Shown: piece after piece, positions 59,992-64,000 of the stretch | How the letters are laid out: the number at the start of each line of letters is the position of its first letter | How positions within the stretch are numbered: the stretch's first letter is position 1 | Source of the DNA: Phialocephala subalpina | Taxonomy: Eukaryota > Ascomycota > Leotiomycetes > Helotiales > Mollisiaceae | Direction: 5' to 3' | Assembly: GCA_900073065.1 (NCBI GenBank) | Contig: FJOG01000012.1 | Coordinates: forward strand, 328,257 to 392,256 | Length of the DNA: 64,000 nucleotides | The notes under the pieces: generated by a model | Databases searched by the model: none | What the model was told of the DNA's origin: nothing | What the model saw: the letters and a program-made list of their open reading frames with translations, nothing else | Made by a program: the position numbers and the translations under genes

Positions 59992-60305
59992 TCGCGACTA
60001 GAGTAGCAGTGTTCATATTATCGTGGGTGATTTGCGGGGGTGTGGATATCGTTGGTAAAGTTGTTGTTGTCAGTTGGAGAATTGGAGTTGAGGTATGCAC
60101 GACACTAAGAGTCGCCAAACGAGGAAGCGATAGTGAACCTACACGGCAACTGCGACTGGACCCTAGGTACTTCACCTACATTCTGCTCTGCACCTTGTTC
60201 GTATTATTTATTTTTGCTTTCGCCAAAACGGCCTTTTTACGAATGTCCCAGAAATCCTAGGACACTCTCACGTCAACATATATATATATCTTGCCACCGA
60301 CAAAA

Positions 60306-62327
60306 TCAACACAGGATCCGATAGATCTTCGACCACAACGGCCTCGCAGCAAACTCGGCACGATCCATCTCCTTCAACACCTTCAAATCCTCTGCATTAT
60401 CCCTCACCCCTGTAACAAGATCAATGTCCTCAATCTTTACAAACCTGGTCTTAAACCACAGTTTGTAACCTACATACGAAAGGATAATAATCGGCGCCGC
60501 AAGATAAACCTCAAAGAAGTTGATCACTAATTCGCTCGTCGTCATGTCCGCATATCCTTCTGGTGCAAACCCTGTCCAGAATTGAGCAACGAAAACCAGA
60601 CTGTTGAACACGAAACCCAGCCAGGAACCGATGACACCAGGTTGGGATTGGAATGGTAGCTCGTCGAGGGTGTGGCCGGCACGCTTCCAGGCAGCCCGGA
60701 ATCGGATATGGCATAGGCAGATAGTTAGCCATGTGAAGATGGAGCTTAAACCACTAAGTGCCAGGAGCCAATTGAAGACATTGTTCTCTGCTGTCTCGTT
60801 CATAACCGCGGTATAGGCAATAAGTCCGATGAGACTAGTGAGGATGATTGCAACTAGAGGCCTGCCCTTGCGGTCGATGTAGGCGAGGATTTGGGGAGCT
60901 TGGCGCTGCTCTGCGAGGGCTGCGAGTGTTCGAGAGGAACCGTAAACGGCTGAATTGCCAACAGACAGGACGGCAATCATGATTACGACGTTGAAGACGG
61001 AAGGAAGACCCGTGATGCCCGCGTTTGTGATAGCCAGAACGAAAGGGGATGCTTTGGCGTCGGCGGAACTGTTGCCGTTGAGCAGGCGGGGGTCGTCGTA
61101 GGGGACTAGGAGGCCAATGATCGTGAGAGACACAAGATAGAACTACAGGCATTAATACGCAGACGGAAGAGTAGTATCAACGGTATGATGAACGTACGAA
61201 GGTGATTCTCCAAAAGACCAGCTTCACAGCTCTGGGGAGACTCTTTCTCGGATCCGCCGTCTCGGCAGCGGCTAGACCGACCAGTTCTGTGCCACTGAAA
61301 GCGAAGGCTGCGGTGACGAAAGTCGAGCAGAGACCTTTGAATCCATAGTTGAATGCGCCGGGGTGGATCCAGTTTGAGCCACCGATATATCCTCCTTTTG
61401 GTCCCCCACCGCAATCGAGTATGATGCCCAGAATTCTGAAGTAGAGAGTCAGCACTAATCTCATCACATAAGTTAGGATGGAGAGGGAACAGAGTGATGT
61501 ACATGAAGCCAATAATAGCTACGACTTTGACGAGGGCAAACCAAAATTCTGCTTCACCATAGCCCTTAACGCCAAAGAGGTTGATGGCGATGATCAAGAC
61601 CAAGAAGATGGTCACCCAAAGCGCAGGCGAGATAGGCGAGTTCCAATATTGTATTGTGATTGCAGCCGCGACGATTTCCAGAGGAAGAGTTACCATCCAT
61701 TGGAGAGCGTACTATATTTGTTAGAATTTGGCAGATGAAGCGGGGTAACATGTTGCTTACATTCCAGCCCATAGCAAATCCCCAGGCTGGATCTAGGAAA
61801 CGAGTTGCGAATGCGCTGAAACTCCCCGCGATGGGGAAGAGACAACTTAGTTCTCCTAAGGCATAGACTGTGCAATAAAGCATGAAGCTGATGAGAGCAA
61901 AGGCGATTAGGAGGGACGCAGGACCACCCGCTGCGAGAGCCTTCCCTGATCCCACGAAAAGTCCAGTTCCTATTCCAATTAGCAATGTTAAGAGAGACTC
62001 AAGTTGACCAGACATACCAATAGCACCTCCAATAGCAAGCATCTGCAAATGTCGTGTCTCTAGCTTTCTGACCAATGGGGACTTTGCAACGTTCGCCACT
62101 GCACTTTCAACATCGTAGCTGTCGCTATGGCCATGCTCGAGCTTCAAATCGATGATCTCGCCAGTCGGAGTAACTTTCTGGTTGGGATCCCGGCGAAAGC
62201 TGTCGATAATACGTATGGGAATAGAGCGTTTGACGGGCGATGCGAGGTCGACTTTTTCTGTAGCATTATTTGGTGGAGAGGGGTCTCTGTCAGAGACACG
62301 ATCCTCGTTCTTTGGCTCTCCGCCCAT
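60306..62327 (-). CDS. YAT-family amino-acid permease
   Basis: Five exons: 62327-62018, 61969-61761, 61711-61503, 61435-61198 and 61142-60306; 600 aa, phases all agree. A hydrophilic N-terminus of about 90 residues leads to RHLQMLAIGGAIGTGLFVGSG, the TM1 signature of fungal amino-acid permeases (intron 1 splits it). Twelve TM helices follow, with family blocks PIAGSFSAFATRFLDPAWGFAMGW, AFAFSGTELVGLAAAE, SVGNSAVYGSSRTLAALAEQ and AYTAVMNETAENNVFNWL. It imports amino acids with protons at the plasma membrane; specificity is not readable. The N-terminal tail has Lys residues that could serve ubiquitin-driven turnover, as in yeast Gap1. Intron 1 is 48 nt, stop-free and in frame, so retention would insert 16 residues into TM1. 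Confidence 0.95.
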
Positions 62328-64000
62328 ATTGAGAATGATTCGAGAGAATTCAAATAACGTTTCTCAAGGCTTGCAATTGCAATTTGAATGGCCAACACAA
62401 AGTCCACTTGGGCAAGGAATACGTAACACATATAGGGGGGCATTGCGTGACGATGCTTGGAGAGAACAGGTGCTGCTGTGCAAAACTTTTCTGTGAACAA
62501 CAGCCCATTGATGCATCATGAAGATTCTTCCATGCAGGTTCTAGAAAATGGAGGTGCCATTTTTCAGATCTCTCCACGAAATCATGAGCCGGACACGGCC
62601 TCCGACGACAGCGGGAGGCTCCAGGCCAAGAAATGAAATGGATCAGCTCCAGAATTCGAGAAAGCAGATTGCGAGTTCGAGAGATTAGGAAAGAGTCCAA
62701 TTGGAAGAGATGAACGCAGGAACCCTACGTCGCTGTGCATGGAAGCTGCATCTAAGGTTGTAGATAGTGTGGCGATGTTGAGATGAAAGCATCGTATGAC
62801 AGCAATCATGCGTGATTCTCGAAGAACGAGACGTCGTCCAAGTCCGATTATGCGGGGACGCATGCATGCGGCTCCATGTGGAGTACTAACACAATCAATT
62901 ATAAGGTTGGTTGGACGTCAAGAAGGACGAAATCTTCCGTATCGATGTTGTGAAAGGTTTGAAGGAGGTCGGGAAGAGCAGCAAAAACTTAGCGAAGAAG
63001 TTTGAAACCAGTCGGGACGGCATACTATAGCGGCCAGAGTGGACAGTGCTCAATTCTATTGCACCGTTAATAGCTTACTGCGTACTAATGCATTAGAGCA
63101 TAATAATAATAACTTAAAGTGAGTTGAATCTATTAAACGCGTATATTAATTGCATTTTAAGAAGGTGCAAATATCAAAATTTTGATAAAGTTCGCACTGT
63201 CTACTTTGGCCGCTATGGTAAGCCCTTGTCGCGTGGGTCTCATGTTGCTGCCGCGCTTGGAATTTCAGGGGTTACCACTAGTAACCCTAGTAACATCGAA
63301 ATCATCGTGTCTGTTCCTCTTTCTTTTGTTTCCTTTGTATTTCCAAACTTAAATGGGTTTCCCTCCAACCCAACATCATCAACTTAATCAACCATTGCCA
63401 TCGCTCGTAGAAGCTCCTGCGAGGAAGTTCCGGCAAGACTGGGAGATTGAAACCCCTTCGTTGCTGGGGGACGAGTGCTTCCTTGAGCTCCTAGAACACC
63501 TCAGCCTGGTCCTCATTGTCGAATGCACCTCAGAATATCACCAAATCCCTCTGTTTCCAATCTCAGAAGCAAATCTCGAGTCTCAAGATCTCGTGGCGTC
63601 ATTTTTCACGGAAGTCTGCATCCGAATGTTGTCGCGACGAACATTGCTTCCGGGCCTCCTATTTCTTCCTGGAACGTCACGCATCGGGTATCGAGACTCC
63701 CAGTAGCTGTCCCTTTTCTTTAGGCTTCTCATAAAAGTTGTTTACGAGCGACAGTATCGCACTGTGGTGATTGGTGGGACTCGTTTGAAAGCCCTACACC
63801 ATGGAGAGGAAGTCAAGTAAGTGCCTTGATTTACATGGTGTATCGCATCTGACGTATAAAGATGGTGCTCTCTACTAGCTCCAACTACGAACCAGTCTAT
63901 GATCGTGCTTCGAAGACCTCTGCCACGACTACGAGCTGCCTTTGACGGTCGAATGAGATCTGTAGAACAACACGAAAGCTGTTCACCACATACACAATCT
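62328..64000. other. Right-end region, no complete gene
   Basis: Contains the permease promoter, an exon-like ORF ending in the MITE at 63025, the MITE, and ORFs after 63350 with no motif. A gene continuing past the window edge cannot be excluded. Confidence 0.45.
63025..63218. mobile_element. MITE of Tc1/mariner type with terminal inverted repeats
   Basis: A 194-bp AT-rich element flanked by TA on each side (63023-63024 and 63219-63220). Its left end CTATAGCGGCCAGAGTGGAC and the reverse complement of its right end, CCATAGCGGCCAAAGTAGAC, match at 22 of the first 25 positions (continuing into AGTGC). All three mismatches are transitions. There is no ORF inside. TA duplication and terminal repeats indicate a non-autonomous Tc1/mariner-superfamily element. 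Confidence 0.8.

Noticed and set aside
1..64000. tRNA, rRNA, CRISPR arrays and bacterial-type operons
   Set aside because: I searched by eye for tRNA T-arm words, rRNA-like blocks and spaced repeats and found none; intron-rich genes rule out a prokaryotic source.

Overview
This window is nuclear DNA from a filamentous ascomycete. The genes are split by many 40-140 nt GT...AG introns with CTAAC/CTGAC-like branch points. The families seen (Zn2Cys6 and BTB proteins, HET-domain genes, 2EXR, GH17/GH12/PL1 secreted enzymes, GT69 and GT2 glycosyltransferases, YAT permease) are typical of Pezizomycotina. The secreted set (pectate lyase, GH12, GH17, carboxylesterase, chitin-binding protein, cysteine-rich duplicated protein) suggests a plant-associated lifestyle. 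I cannot name the species. Intron coordinates were derived by hand from splice motifs and reading-phase agreement.

Layout. 0-6 kb: an atypical small kinase-like gene (-), then an AT-rich, repeat-bearing stretch with a relic coding segment, then a six-exon Zn2Cys6 regulator (-). It is divergent from an MFS drug-type transporter (6.4-8.1 kb, +) across a promoter carrying CGG/CCG triplets. 8.9-11.5 kb: a secreted protein ending in a CBM18 chitin-binding domain (+) and an NmrA-like reductase (+). A 475-nt run of N lies at 11650-12124. 12.4-23 kb: a 7-TM membrane protein (-), a HET gene with an in-frame stop (+), a secreted carboxylesterase (-) and a BTB/POZ gene (-) with a probable frameshift. 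23.6-32.5 kb: proteasome subunit Rpn5 (+), an FSH-type serine hydrolase (-), pectate lyase (+), a 2EXR protein (+) and a GH17 glucanase (+). 32.7-45.4 kb: a badly broken HET pseudogene (+), a small putative tail-anchored protein (-), a GT69 mannosyltransferase (-), a secreted protein of unknown function (-), an F-box-like gene (-) and a large zinc-finger protein (+). 46.5-49.3 kb: a secreted protein made of two tandem six-cysteine units (+) and the 3' part of a Ser/Thr-rich anchored protein (+). 49.8-58.2 kb: UDP-glucose 6-dehydrogenase, a processive-type GT2 synthase and a GPI-anchored GH12-like hydrolase, all on the minus strand. 59.7-62.3 kb: a short membrane ORF and a YAT amino-acid permease (-). 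63.0-63.2 kb: a 194-bp MITE.

How genes may work together (inference). The Zn2Cys6 gene and the divergent MFS gene look like a regulator/exporter pair. UGDH (makes UDP-glucuronic acid), GT2 (membrane polysaccharide synthase) and the surface GH12 form a plausible locus for an acidic cell-surface polysaccharide. The pectate lyase, GH17, carboxylesterase and cysteine-rich proteins are likely secreted at the host or cell-wall interface. The two HET genes are both damaged, as expected for fast-evolving incompatibility loci.
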